Below are positions 18,426-27,611 of a stretch of 49,794 nucleotides of DNA, in pieces. This DNA comes from Acidobacteria bacterium RBG_13_68_16 (GTDB lineage Bacteria; Acidobacteriota; Thermoanaerobaculia; Thermoanaerobaculales; Thermoanaerobaculaceae), in the NCBI GenBank assembly GCA_001766905.1, contig MEKI01000056.1:20611-70404 (forward strand), read 5' to 3'. Numbering within the stretch: the first letter of the stretch is position 1; each line of letters starts with the position of its first letter. The notes under the pieces were generated by a model. That model was given only the letters and a program-made list of their open reading frames with translations, was not told the DNA's origin and searched no databases. The translations under genes and the position numbers were made by a program.

Positions 18426-19664
18426 TCACCGGAGCTTGCCGAGCACTAGGCAGGCGTTGGTGCCACCGAATCCGAACGAATTGGAGATCGCCACCTTGAC
18501 CTCGCGCTGCACCGAACGATGTGGCGTGTAATCGAGGTCGAACCCCTCGTCTGGGTTGTCCAAATTGAGCGTGGGTGGGACCACGTTGCGCGCGACCGCG
18601 AGCGCGGTGACCCCGGTCTCGAGGCCCCCGGCCGCGCCGAGCAGGTGACCGGTCGAGGACTTCGTGGATGAAATCGCGAGCTTGTACGCGTGCTCGCCAA
18701 AGACCTTCTTGACGGCGATGGTCTCCACCCGATCACCGTGGGGCGTGGATGTGCCGTGGGCGTTGATGTAGTCCACGTCTTCGGGCTTCAGCCCGGCATC
18801 CTGAATGGCGTTGGCCATGACGCGCGCCGGCCCGTCGCCGTCCTCCGACGGGGCGGTGATGTGGTAAGCGTCCCCGGACATCCCGAAGCCGAGTATTTCG
18901 CAGATGATGTTTGCCCCGCGCCGCTTGGCGAATTCCAGCTCCTCCAGTACGAGGATTCCGGCTCCCTCGCCGAGCACGAAACCGTCGCGGTCCCGGTCCC
19001 ATGGCCGGGAGGCCTTCTCCGGCTGCTCGTTGCGGGTCGACAGTGCCTTCATGTTGGCGAACCCGGCGATCGTCAGAGGTGAGACGACCGACTCCGTGCC
19101 GCCGCAGATCGCCGCGTCGCAGTAGCCGTGCTGGATGTAGAGGTATGCGTCTCCGATGGCATGGGCCCCCGTGGAGCAGGCGGTACAGGTCGCGCTGTTG
19201 GGGCCCTTTGCCCCGGTGCGGATCGAGACCAGACCGGAGGTCATGTTCACGATGCTGCCGGGGATGAAGAACGGCGACACCCTCCGCGGCCCCTTCTCGA
19301 CCAGAGTGCTGTAGTTGTCGCAGATCCAAGGGAGGCCACCGATTCCGGATCCGATGACGACCCCGACCCGGGGGGCGTTCTCCGCGGTAATCTTCAGCCC
19401 CGACGCCTCGAGAGCCATGTCGGCCGCGGCCAGGCCGTAGTGGATGAAGGTGTCGTACTTGCGCGACTCCTTCGGCTCCATCACGAGCCCGGGGTAGAAG
19501 CCCTTGACCTCTCCAGCGATACGTACCGAGAAGTTGCTGGCGTCAAAGCGGGTGATGGGGCCGATTCCCGAACGGCCGGCAACCAGCCCCTCCCAGGTCG
19601 CCTCGGTCCCGACGCCAAGGGGAGAGACGAGGCCCACGCCGGTCACGACGACCCGGCGCGCCAT
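18426..19664 (-). CDS. fabF: 3-oxoacyl-ACP synthase II (KAS II)
   Basis: RRVVVTGVGLVSPLGVGTEATWEGLVAGRSGIGPITRFDAS; TACSTGAHAIGDAYLYIQHG; INAHGTSTPHGD; KSSTGHLLGAAGG. ATG at 19664 overlaps the acpP stop (TGATG). Confidence 0.97.
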   Translation of the reverse strand: MARRVVVTGVGLVSPLGVGTEATWEGLVAGRSGIGPITRFDASNFSVRIAGEVKGFYPGLVMEPKESRKYDTFIHYGLAAADMALEASGLKITAENAPRVGVVIGSGIGGLPWICDNYSTLVEKGPRRVSPFFIPGSIVNMTSGLVSIRTGAKGPNSATCTACSTGAHAIGDAYLYIQHGYCDAAICGGTESVVSPLTIAGFANMKALSTRNEQPEKASRPWDRDRDGFVLGEGAGILVLEELEFAKRRGANIICEILGFGMSGDAYHITAPSEDGDGPARVMANAIQDAGLKPEDVDYINAHGTSTPHGDRVETIAVKKVFGEHAYKLAISSTKSSTGHLLGAAGGLETGVTALAVARNVVPPTLNLDNPDEGFDLDYTPHRSVQREVKVAISNSFGFGGTNACLVLGKLR

Positions 19665-19903
19665 CACGACTCCTTCACGTGCTCCTTGAGGTACTTGACG
19701 GCGTCGCCCACGGTGCGGATCTTCTCCGCCTCCTCGTCAGGAATCTCGACCGCGAACTCCTCCTCGAAAGCCATCACCAACTCGACCGTGTCGAGGGAGT
19801 CCGCACCCAGGTCCTCGACGAAAGAAGCTTCCACCTTCACCTTTTCCGGATCCACCCCGAGTTGCTGCACGATGATGTCCTTGACCTTCTGTTCGATATT
19901 CAT
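19664..19903 (-). CDS. acpP: Acyl carrier protein
   Basis: [50 protein letters not shown], with DSL phosphopantetheine site; start ATG at 19903. Confidence 0.98.
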   Translation of the reverse strand: MNIEQKVKDIIVQQLGVDPEKVKVEASFVEDLGADSLDTVELVMAFEEEFAVEIPDEEAEKIRTVGDAVKYLKEHVKES

Positions 19904-19967
19904 GCAGTGGTCTCCTTCGCGATCTCCGTCGTAGACAGCGGGCGCTTTTCTATCACACGGGGGCCCC

Positions 19968-20927
19968 TCATGCAAGCGGGGATCCCGGCTCGGCGAGCAC
20001 TTTCCCCTTCCCGTCCAGGACCTTGAGCTCGAGCGCCAGGTTGATGCCAAAACGCTCGTGCACCCTCCCGGCCATCTCTGCGACCAGTGCGCGGACGTCG
20101 GCGGCGGTGGCGACTCCCGTGTTTACGATCACGTTGGCGTGGCGCTGGCTGACCTCCGCGCCCCCCCGGCGCAGCCCCTTGCAGCCGGCAAGCTCCAGCA
20201 ATCTCCCCGCGTAGTCCCCGGTGGGGTTACGGAACACGCTCCCGGCCGAGGGCTCCGGGGGAATTGCCCTCTGGCGCTGTTCCCGGGCCTTGCGAACGTG
20301 CTCCCGCAGCACCTCGGGATCCTCTGCCCGGAGCGCCAGTTCGACCGAGGTGACAATCCGTCCCTTCCCGAGGACACTCCACCGATACCCCCCGTGCACC
20401 TCCCACCGCTCCAGCCGGCGGACCGTGAGGTCGTCCTCCACCACCTCCACCCACGCCAGAACGTTGAGGATCTCTTGGCCGTAGGCCCCGGCGTTCATGG
20501 CGAGGGCGCCGCCGACCGTGGAAGGGATGCCACCCAGGCACTCGACCCCTGCCAAACCGGCGCTCAGAGACTCGCGCACCACCCGTGCAAGCTGGGCCCC
20601 GGCGCCGGCGCGGATCCTCGTGCCCTCCCGCGAGATAGAGGCCAGGTCTCCAACCAGGGTGAGCACCACTGCATCGAGACCGTCGTCCGGTACCAGCACG
20701 TTGGCCCCCAATCCGAGGACCAACCAAGGAACGCCGGCCTCACGGACGGCCCGCAACGCCGCTACCACACCATCCCGGGTAGCACAGCGCAGGAGCACGC
20801 GCGCCGGCCCGCCGATCCGCAACGTCGTGCGAGGCGCAAGCGGCTCTCCCTCGACCGCCGTGACGCTATCTACAACCAGCGCCTCGCGTTGCCTGCGAAA
20901 AAGCTCCCAGTCGGCAGGATTTGGCAT
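19968..20927 (-). CDS. murB: UDP-N-acetylmuramate dehydrogenase
   Basis: [61 protein letters not shown]; start ATG 20927 (track ORF start at 21419 is too far upstream). Confidence 0.95.
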   Translation of the reverse strand: MPNPADWELFRRQREALVVDSVTAVEGEPLAPRTTLRIGGPARVLLRCATRDGVVAALRAVREAGVPWLVLGLGANVLVPDDGLDAVVLTLVGDLASISREGTRIRAGAGAQLARVVRESLSAGLAGVECLGGIPSTVGGALAMNAGAYGQEILNVLAWVEVVEDDLTVRRLERWEVHGGYRWSVLGKGRIVTSVELALRAEDPEVLREHVRKAREQRQRAIPPEPSAGSVFRNPTGDYAGRLLELAGCKGLRRGGAEVSQRHANVIVNTGVATAADVRALVAEMAGRVHERFGINLALELKVLDGKGKVLAEPGSPLA

Positions 20928-21007
20928 GTGGTTTGCTTCAGGAAAGGGTGCGGTCAGGTACAAACGGCCACGACCTGAACGCACGCATCCAACCTCCTCC
21001 TTCATCC

Positions 21008-21040
21008 TGGCGGGCCCAACCAGCCCGCCACCTTTTTGTT
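21008..21040 (+). terminator. Intrinsic-terminator-like hairpin on plus strand, head of probable repeat copy C
   Basis: TGGCGGGC-CCAACCA-GCCCGCCA (8-bp perfect stem) followed by CCTTTTTGTT. Confidence 0.65.
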
Positions 21041-21205
21041 CGGGGGGCCCCGCGCCGCTCCACCCATCCAACCGGCGCTCTAGACCCCCCGCGCCCCCCT
21101 CGCTCGCGGGGAGTGAATCCCCGCTCGCTTGACTCGGGGTCCGAGGTCCGCTCCGCCCGCCCACCCGACGCTTGGAACCCCTGCGTCCCTCCGGGCACCG
21201 CGAGG
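21008..21205 (+). repeat. Probable third, more diverged copy (C) of the 15.8/16.3 kb intergenic repeat
   Basis: Same layout (hairpin, T-tract, GC-rich body); CGACGCTTGGAACCCCTGCGTCCCTCCGGGCACCGC resembles CGCACGCTGGGGACCCCGTGGCCTCCGGAGGCATGGC of copy A. Confidence 0.4.
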
Positions 21206-21213
21206 AGTGTAGC

Positions 21214-24200
21214 TCAGCCCTTGCCCTGGCCTCGGATTCCAAGTTCACGCAGGTGGTAGAGCAAAGTCTGACGTGAGATCCCGGCCCGACGGGCGGCCTG
21301 CGTCCGATTGTCCCCGCTCTCCCGCAGGATCGCCGTGAAGTAGCTGCGGCGGAACTGCACCATTGCTTCGGGCCAGGCGGGCAGGCGGCGGTCGGTCGGA
21401 GCCGCCGGGACCACACCATGGAAGCGATCGGGACCGAGGATCTCGCCGGGACGTGCCGCCGCCACCGCCCTGATGATCACGATCTCCAGCTCGCGGACGT
21501 TCCCCGGCCAGGAACCGTGCCGGAGCAGCTCCACCGCCGCGGGTGCCAGGCACACACCGGGTCGTTTGAGGATGGAAGCAGAGCGTGCAGTGAAGTGGCG
21601 CGCCAGGACGTCGATGTCCTCCGCGCGCTCCCTCAACGGCGGCACTTCGATGACCGCCACGGCCACCCGGTAGTAGAGGTCCTGGCGAAAGGCTCCTGCT
21701 GCCGTTGCCGCCTGCAGGTCGCGGTTGGTGGCGGCGATGAAGCGAACGTCCACGGTGCGCGGGCGGGTGGCCCCAACCCTGCGCACCTCGAACCCCTGCA
21801 GGAGGCGCAGAAGCTTCCCCTGCAGCTCGGGGGGCAGCTCCCCGACTTCGTCGAGGAACAGAGTACCGCCCTCCGCCGCCTCAACAAGCCCGAGTCGGTC
21901 ACGGTCGGCGCCCGTGTACGCGCCCCTGACGACGCCGAAAAGCTCGGCCTCCAGGAGTGACGCAGGGAGCCCCGCACAGTTGACGGGAACGAACGGGCCG
22001 GGGCGCCGGCTCTCGCGGTGAAGCTCGCGGGCCACCAGCTCCTTCCCGGTCCCCGGTTCGCCGACCACAAGCACGGTCAGCGGGAGCGGACCCCAGCGCG
22101 CAATCTGTTCGCGCACCGCCTCGAAAGCGGCGCTCTTCCCGAGCAGCTCGCCATCCGGCCTGCCGATCTCCGCCCCACCGTCCTCCGGGCGGGTGGCCAG
22201 GTGACGCGCGACGAGCCCGAGGGCCGCCTCGACCACGCTGTGCATCGGTCCCGCGGCGCGCACCCGGATCCCATCGGCGTCGAGCTCGACCGGCTCGCCC
22301 TCCGCCGTGCCCCACGACCCGAGGGGTGCTCCCGCGCGCGAGATCTCCAGCCACCGCAGGTCGAGCGCCCGCGCCAGCACCTCCAGGCGCGCCGCTGCAA
22401 GGGCATCGGTCCCGGCGTTCACGATACCGTCCAACGCACGCACCAGCCGCACCGGGTCGAGGCCGCAAGCGCCGCGCAGGATCGCCGCCCACCCCTCCAG
22501 CTCTGCCGCGGCAAGCGCCGTCTCGGCGGCCCGCTCGAACTCCGCCCATTCGGTCGGGAGGTGCTCGCCTCGGCTCGCAAGCAGTGCCGCGAAGCGCGCG
22601 AGCCCCACAGCGGCCTCCCGAGGGGTCCGCTCGATGGCGGACAGAAGGCGCGCCCGAGCGGCGGGCTCATCACCCCGGTGCCAGGCCGCCAGCAGCTGGG
22701 CAGTGATCGCCACGCCCCAACGCTGGGGCAGCCCGATCGGGGGATCGACCCCCTTCCCTGCGCGCCCGAGCGTGAGGATCAGCTCCCGTTCCCCGGCCTC
22801 CGTCCCGCCCGCGGTGGCCAGGGCGCCCGCCAGGTCTCCGCGGGCCAACGCCAGATGCACCTTCAGGGCGGCGAGCGACTGCACGAGAGTCGTGTGGTCA
22901 CCGTGGCGCCGCACACCCTCGTCGAGCTGCGGGAGAAGCGCCTGCACCGCCACCACGTTCCCGCGCGCGAGTTCGGCACGCGCCAGCTCGATCTCGCCGA
23001 GCCACGTGGTTGCGTCATCGAGCGCGCCGCGCATGTCGCGGGCGGCGACCGTGAGTTCGCGGCAAGTACGCCAGTCGAGCCGGTCACATGCCAGCACTGC
23101 GCGGTTGGCCCTCACAAGGGTCACCGTCCGGCGCGACCCGCACCGCTCCAGCAGACCTTCGGCCAGCGCCAGGTGGCGGTCCGCGACCGCTCCTTGCTCC
23201 GAGAGGATCGCAGTACATCCGAGGTCGGCGTGGATCTCGCCGAGCAGACGGAGGTTCTGGCCGCTCGCGGTTCGCAGCGCAGCACGGAGCCCGGTGGCCG
23301 CAGCGGGGCAGCTCTCACGGTCGAGGGCCGCAAGACTCAGCAGTTGGAGCACCCGGGCCTTCTCGTCACCGCCCCACACCGCCGCACGCGCCCTTCGCAG
23401 CGCCCTCAACGCTGCCCAGCCCGACCAGGCGGCGAGGGCGAGCTCGGCATCGGGGAGCGGCGGCTCAATGGCCGCGACCGCGCGCTCCAAGTGCCGGTGC
23501 TCCTCCTCGCGATCGCCGCTCCGGCGCGCCAGCTCCGCGGCCACCAGCTCCAACCTGACCGCCAGGCGAGCCGGCAGCGCGCCGGTTGTCGCCGCGAGCT
23601 CCGCGGCCGCCCGCTCCGTCACCCCGGCTTGCTCCGCCCACCACGCGGCGAGGGCGTGCCAGCGGGCACCCCGCTCCCCCTGCGCCACACCCTCCAGGAG
23701 GTCCTCCGCGTCGGCCAGGCGGCCCAGGTTCAGTGCGGCCTCGGCTCCCGCGAGGCGCACGGCGGGGTAGACGGCGACCGCACACGCCACAGCCAGCGCC
23801 TCGCCGGCCAGGCCCGCCGCCAAGCGCGCCTCGCACCACGCCGCGGCTCGCTCCTCCTGGCCCAAGGCCAGCGCTCGCGCCACGACGCCTTGCGGGCTGT
23901 CCTCCGGCACGGCGTCGGCCATGGCCTCGAGCTTCTCGCGGCTCCTGCACTCGGCGATGCGCAGGGAGTGCCACGCACCATGCCGCATCCGGGCAAGCCC
24001 TAGGCGATCGAGCTCTGCAAGCGCCTCGGAGGACGCCCCGGCAAGCGCCTCGAGGTCGGCCTGCCCCAGCCCGACCGGTGCGCTCTCCAACCACGCCAAC
24101 GCGCGCCGCGCAGCAGGAGAGGCCAGGGCCTCCCGTTCCCTGACGGCGGCCGCCTGCGGAGGACGCGAAAAGCCGTGGGTGGCGCTCGCTTCCAGCATCA

Positions 24201-25104
24201 AACGAGCCAGGGTCGGCCCCCCAACGCCGGCCTCCATCGCCGCGGCCGCGTGGGCGCGGCCGAGACCGCCCTGCCTCGCGAGGACCCAGACCGAGTCGGC
24301 ACCACCCGCAAGGGGCAACGCTGCTACTCCCGGCAGGCTCAAGGTCGTGAGGATGAGACAGTCGTGACCGTCGGCGGCGGCGCGGGCGAGGAGGCGGGCC
24401 ACGTCGTGCTCCTCGAACCCACCGGTCGCCACGGCCACGCCGCGACCGGCGGCCGCCAACTGCCCAGCGACAGTCAAGGCCGGAAGCAGCTGCTCCTCCT
24501 CGACCCAGAACACCCCCGCTTGGGGGAGCGCGAAGCGACGGGCCCAGAGCGACCGTCCCGCACCCGCCGGGTGGCGCAGCACCGTCTTGCCCCGCCCCTC
24601 GCCGAGCAGCACCTCCACCCAGGCCTCGGCGGCCTCCCATGCGGGCCGTGACGAGGCCGCCCGATCGAGCTCCGCGCCACGTTCCGGCAGAAGCGTGCGC
24701 AGCAGCGGCCCGACGACGGCCGCCAGCACGCTGTCCGCGGGCCCGAGCGCGACGCGCAGCCGCCTCTCCAGCGCGGCATCCTCCAGCTGGCGGCGCGGCA
24801 GTGTGGTCAGGCGAAACCAGACTCCGGCCTCGCCGCGCACCACCCGGGCGGTGCGCAGCACGGCGCGCGACGGGTACCACCCACGCTCGAACAGGAACGC
24901 CGCGGCGGCAAGCGTCTGCAGCGCGACCGCCGCGCGCTGCCCGCGCGGCCATTGGCGCACCCGCGCCAGCTCGACCCCGGGGGCGTCGAGGCCGAGCGTG
25001 ACACCATCAGGCGTCACGGTGACGTCGGAGACCACGGGAAGAAACGACGCGTCCCAGGCGAGAAGCCGGGCAACGGCGCCCGCGGAGGACACGCGGATTT
25101 TCAC
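21214..25104 (-). CDS. Very large sigma-54-dependent transcriptional activator with long N-terminal STAND/TPR-like region
   Basis: C-terminal AAA+: VVGEPGTGKELVARELH, GAYTGA loop, GGTLFLDEVGELPPELQGKLLRLLQ, WPGNVRELE; terminal Fis HTH NRTQAARRAGISRQTLLYHLRELGI. ~1000-aa alpha-helical N-terminal region. GTG start 25104 overlaps the aroA TGA (GTGA). Confidence 0.88.
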   Translation of the reverse strand: MKIRVSSAGAVARLLAWDASFLPVVSDVTVTPDGVTLGLDAPGVELARVRQWPRGQRAAVALQTLAAAAFLFERGWYPSRAVLRTARVVRGEAGVWFRLTTLPRRQLEDAALERRLRVALGPADSVLAAVVGPLLRTLLPERGAELDRAASSRPAWEAAEAWVEVLLGEGRGKTVLRHPAGAGRSLWARRFALPQAGVFWVEEEQLLPALTVAGQLAAAGRGVAVATGGFEEHDVARLLARAAADGHDCLILTTLSLPGVAALPLAGGADSVWVLARQGGLGRAHAAAAMEAGVGGPTLARLMLEASATHGFSRPPQAAAVREREALASPAARRALAWLESAPVGLGQADLEALAGASSEALAELDRLGLARMRHGAWHSLRIAECRSREKLEAMADAVPEDSPQGVVARALALGQEERAAAWCEARLAAGLAGEALAVACAVAVYPAVRLAGAEAALNLGRLADAEDLLEGVAQGERGARWHALAAWWAEQAGVTERAAAELAATTGALPARLAVRLELVAAELARRSGDREEEHRHLERAVAAIEPPLPDAELALAAWSGWAALRALRRARAAVWGGDEKARVLQLLSLAALDRESCPAAATGLRAALRTASGQNLRLLGEIHADLGCTAILSEQGAVADRHLALAEGLLERCGSRRTVTLVRANRAVLACDRLDWRTCRELTVAARDMRGALDDATTWLGEIELARAELARGNVVAVQALLPQLDEGVRRHGDHTTLVQSLAALKVHLALARGDLAGALATAGGTEAGERELILTLGRAGKGVDPPIGLPQRWGVAITAQLLAAWHRGDEPAARARLLSAIERTPREAAVGLARFAALLASRGEHLPTEWAEFERAAETALAAAELEGWAAILRGACGLDPVRLVRALDGIVNAGTDALAAARLEVLARALDLRWLEISRAGAPLGSWGTAEGEPVELDADGIRVRAAGPMHSVVEAALGLVARHLATRPEDGGAEIGRPDGELLGKSAAFEAVREQIARWGPLPLTVLVVGEPGTGKELVARELHRESRRPGPFVPVNCAGLPASLLEAELFGVVRGAYTGADRDRLGLVEAAEGGTLFLDEVGELPPELQGKLLRLLQGFEVRRVGATRPRTVDVRFIAATNRDLQAATAAGAFRQDLYYRVAVAVIEVPPLRERAEDIDVLARHFTARSASILKRPGVCLAPAAVELLRHGSWPGNVRELEIVIIRAVAAARPGEILGPDRFHGVVPAAPTDRRLPAWPEAMVQFRRSYFTAILRESGDNRTQAARRAGISRQTLLYHLRELGIRGQGKG

Positions 25105-26390
25105 GACCCCGCCCGCCCGATCCCCTGCCACGCGGCCCAGAACCCGGGCCAGGACTTTGCCACGCAGCCGGGGTCCGTGATCCGAACCCCCGGCACCGCA
25201 CATCCCGCGACCGCGAGCGCCATGGCCACCCGGTGATCGCCGGCCGGATCGAGGACGTGGTCACCCGGCCATCGGCGGCGCGTTCTACCGCCACCAGCGA
25301 ACCACGCGGCGCCGGCCTCTACTGCAAAACCCAACGTGGTCAGGTGCACGGTCATCACACTCAGGCGGTCGCTCTCCTTGGTGGCGAGTCCAGCCAGGCC
25401 CGTGAGCTTGCCTCCGACCGATGCGACCAGCACGGCGAGAGCCGGAAACAGGTCGGGGGTGTCCCGCAGATCCGCATCGAGCGGTCCCGTCGCCGGTCCG
25501 CCGACCACCACACCGTGGGAGGACTCGTGGATTCGGCACCCCGCGCCCGCCAGCATGCCGAGCACCGCAGCGTCCCCCTGTCGGCTCTCGCGACGCACGC
25601 CCACCACCTCCACCTCGCCCCCCGCGACCGCTGCAGCCGCCATCGGGAAGGCGGCCGCCGACCAGTCGCCTTCCACGCTGAACTGCGCGGGTGTTAGCAC
25701 GCCGCCGCGGACGCTCCAGCTCGTTCCGTTGTCCGCCACGATCAGCGGGGCTCCGAACGCCTCGAGGACCTCGGCGGTCAGATCGAGGTACGGCCGCGAC
25801 GGAGGCGGCGCCGCGAGGCGCACCGAGAGTCCCTCCGGCAGCGTGGCGCCGAGCAGCAGCAGCGCCGAGACGAACTGGCTGGAGGCCGAAGCGTCCAGCT
25901 CGACCCGGCCTCCCCGCAGGGGCTGCCCATGCACACGCAAGGGGAGGGCATCGTGAAGCCCCTCGACGGGCTGGATCCTCGCGCCGAGGTGCCGCAGCGC
26001 GCCCACCAGCGGCGCGATCGGCCTCTGCCGCAGCCGCTCGGAGCCGTTCACCACCCAACTGCCCGGAACGGCTGCAAGTTGAGCGAGCAGGAAGCGCACC
26101 CCGGTCCCGTTGTTGCCCAGGTGAAGCGTTGCACCCTCGACGGGGTCCCGCCCCTGCGCGGTGATCGCGTCAGCCTCCCAGACGAGCCGGAACCCCGCCG
26201 CTTGGAGCGCCTCGAACAGCAGTCGAGGATCCTCGGCGTCGAGGGGGTGGCGGACCGCTGAGCCCCGGCCCGCCAGGGCCGCTGCCACCAGGGCCCTCTG
26301 GGTGAGGCTCTTGGACGCCGGCACGCGGATGCTGCCTCCAACGCCACCGGGCGCGTGGCGTGCCTCGACCACCTGGTTTGCGGGGTCCAT
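25101..26390 (-). CDS. aroA: 3-phosphoshikimate 1-carboxyvinyltransferase (EPSP synthase)
   Basis: RVPASKSLTQRALVAAALA, LHLGNNGTGVRFLLAQLAA, DASASSQFVSALLLLG, TKESDRLSVM, DHRVAMALA; start ATG 26390. Confidence 0.95.
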   Translation of the reverse strand: MDPANQVVEARHAPGGVGGSIRVPASKSLTQRALVAAALAGRGSAVRHPLDAEDPRLLFEALQAAGFRLVWEADAITAQGRDPVEGATLHLGNNGTGVRFLLAQLAAVPGSWVVNGSERLRQRPIAPLVGALRHLGARIQPVEGLHDALPLRVHGQPLRGGRVELDASASSQFVSALLLLGATLPEGLSVRLAAPPPSRPYLDLTAEVLEAFGAPLIVADNGTSWSVRGGVLTPAQFSVEGDWSAAAFPMAAAAVAGGEVEVVGVRRESRQGDAAVLGMLAGAGCRIHESSHGVVVGGPATGPLDADLRDTPDLFPALAVLVASVGGKLTGLAGLATKESDRLSVMTVHLTTLGFAVEAGAAWFAGGGRTRRRWPGDHVLDPAGDHRVAMALAVAGCAVPGVRITDPGCVAKSWPGFWAAWQGIGRAGS

Positions 26391-26466
26391 CGTGCTTTTT
26401 CCGACGGCTTGCGCGATTCTCCCCTCGCCCCTTGCATGCGTCAAGCCGGGGCACCACAATGACCTC

Positions 26467-27522
26467 GTGGAGACGCGGCTGGACCGCTTCACCGCCGCGC
26501 GTGCCGAGCTCGCGGTACCCCACCCCTCCGGCAAGCTCGTCTGCGTCGCGTGCGCGCACCGCTGCAAGCTCGCCGACGGCTCGCGGGGCGTGTGCCTGGT
26601 GCGGGGCCGAACGGGGAACGCCCTGTTCGTCCCGTGGGGGTACACGGCGGGCGTGGCGGTGGACCCCATCGAGAAGAAGCCTTTCTTCCACCTGCTTCCC
26701 GGTAGCAGCGCCCTGTCGTTCGGCATGCTGGGCTGCGATCTGCACTGCGCCTACTGCCAGAACTGGTTCACCTCCCAGGCGCTGCGCAACCCCGAGGCAA
26801 GCGACGGCGCCCGCGAGGTCGCCCCACAGGCACTGGTGGACGCGGCGGTCGAGCACCGCTGCGCGGTGATCACCAGCACCTACAACGAGCCGCTCATCAC
26901 CGCCGAGTGGGCGCGCGACGTGTTCGATTTGGCGCGAAAGGCCGGGATCGTCACCACGTTCGTCTCCAACGGCCACGCGACGCCGGAGGTGCTCGACTAC
27001 CTCGCGCCCGTGATCGACGCCTACAAGGTGGACCTGAAGTCGTTCTCGCCCAAGACGTACGCGGCCCTCGGCGGCAAGTTGGAGGCGGTGCTGGATACGA
27101 TCGCCGGCTTGGTGGAGCGCGGCATCTGGGTGGAGGTCGTAACGCTCGTCGTTCCCGGGCTCAACGACTCCCCCGAGGAGCTGAAGGGAATCGCGGCGTT
27201 CCTCGCCGGGGTCAGCCCGGACATCCCATGGCACGTGACCGCCTTCCACCCCGACTACCAGATGACCGACCCACCGGCCACCCCGGCTTCGACGCTGCAC
27301 GCCGGGGCCGAGATCGGGCGTGAGGCGGGGCTACGCTACGTCTACGCTGGCAACCTCCCGGGCCGCGTCGGCAACCTCGAGGACACCTATTGCCCGAGCT
27401 GCGGCACCATCCTGGTCCGCCGCGCAGGCTTCACCGTTCTCGACGTGCGCGTCACGTCGCAGGGGACCTGCCCGAGTTGTGGCACGGCAATCGCGGGTGT
27501 GTGGTCGCGCCCCGACGCTTGA
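26467..27522 (+). CDS. amrS: AmmeMemoRadiSam system radical SAM enzyme
   Basis: CVACAHRCKLADGSRGVCLVR N-terminal Cys motif; GCDLHCAYCQNW radical SAM CxxxCxxC; STYNEPLI; DAYKVDLKSF; GTG start 26467. Confidence 0.92.
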   Translation: METRLDRFTAARAELAVPHPSGKLVCVACAHRCKLADGSRGVCLVRGRTGNALFVPWGYTAGVAVDPIEKKPFFHLLPGSSALSFGMLGCDLHCAYCQNWFTSQALRNPEASDGAREVAPQALVDAAVEHRCAVITSTYNEPLITAEWARDVFDLARKAGIVTTFVSNGHATPEVLDYLAPVIDAYKVDLKSFSPKTYAALGGKLEAVLDTIAGLVERGIWVEVVTLVVPGLNDSPEELKGIAAFLAGVSPDIPWHVTAFHPDYQMTDPPATPASTLHAGAEIGREAGLRYVYAGNLPGRVGNLEDTYCPSCGTILVRRAGFTVLDVRVTSQGTCPSCGTAIAGVWSRPDA

Positions 27523-27539
27523 GCGCTCGGGCGTCGGGG
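27510..27539. terminator. Hairpin spanning the amrS stop codon
   Basis: CCCCGACG ... CGTCGGGG (8-bp perfect stem with internal GAGCGCTC palindrome); no clear T-tract. Confidence 0.4.
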
Positions 27540-27560
27540 TCTCGCATGGTGTGAGGCTGT

Positions 27561-27578
27561 TTGTGAACCTGTTCACAA
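27561..27578. promoter_or_regulatory. Palindromic operator-like site upstream of smc
   Basis: TTGTGAAC-CT-GTTCACAA, perfect 8+8 bp inverted repeat ending 33 bp upstream of the smc start. Confidence 0.6.
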
Positions 27579-27611
27579 GTCAGTCCGCGTGGTAGCATTC
27601 ACAGTTCGACG

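Noticed and set aside
18426-19903. etfBA adjacent to fabF-acpP as a new fatty-acid/electron-transfer system.
   Set aside because: Individually standard genes; an 83-bp gap separates etfB from fabF and co-regulation alone is not evidence of a new system.
21418-24952. Very long antisense ORFs inside the sigma-54 regulator (for example 22018..24003 + 661 aa, 22307..23770 + 487 aa, 23465..24952 - 495 aa).
   Set aside because: Arg/Ala/Pro/Gly-rich shadow translations expected in high-GC DNA; no domains, and the opposite frame carries clear AAA+ and Fis motifs.
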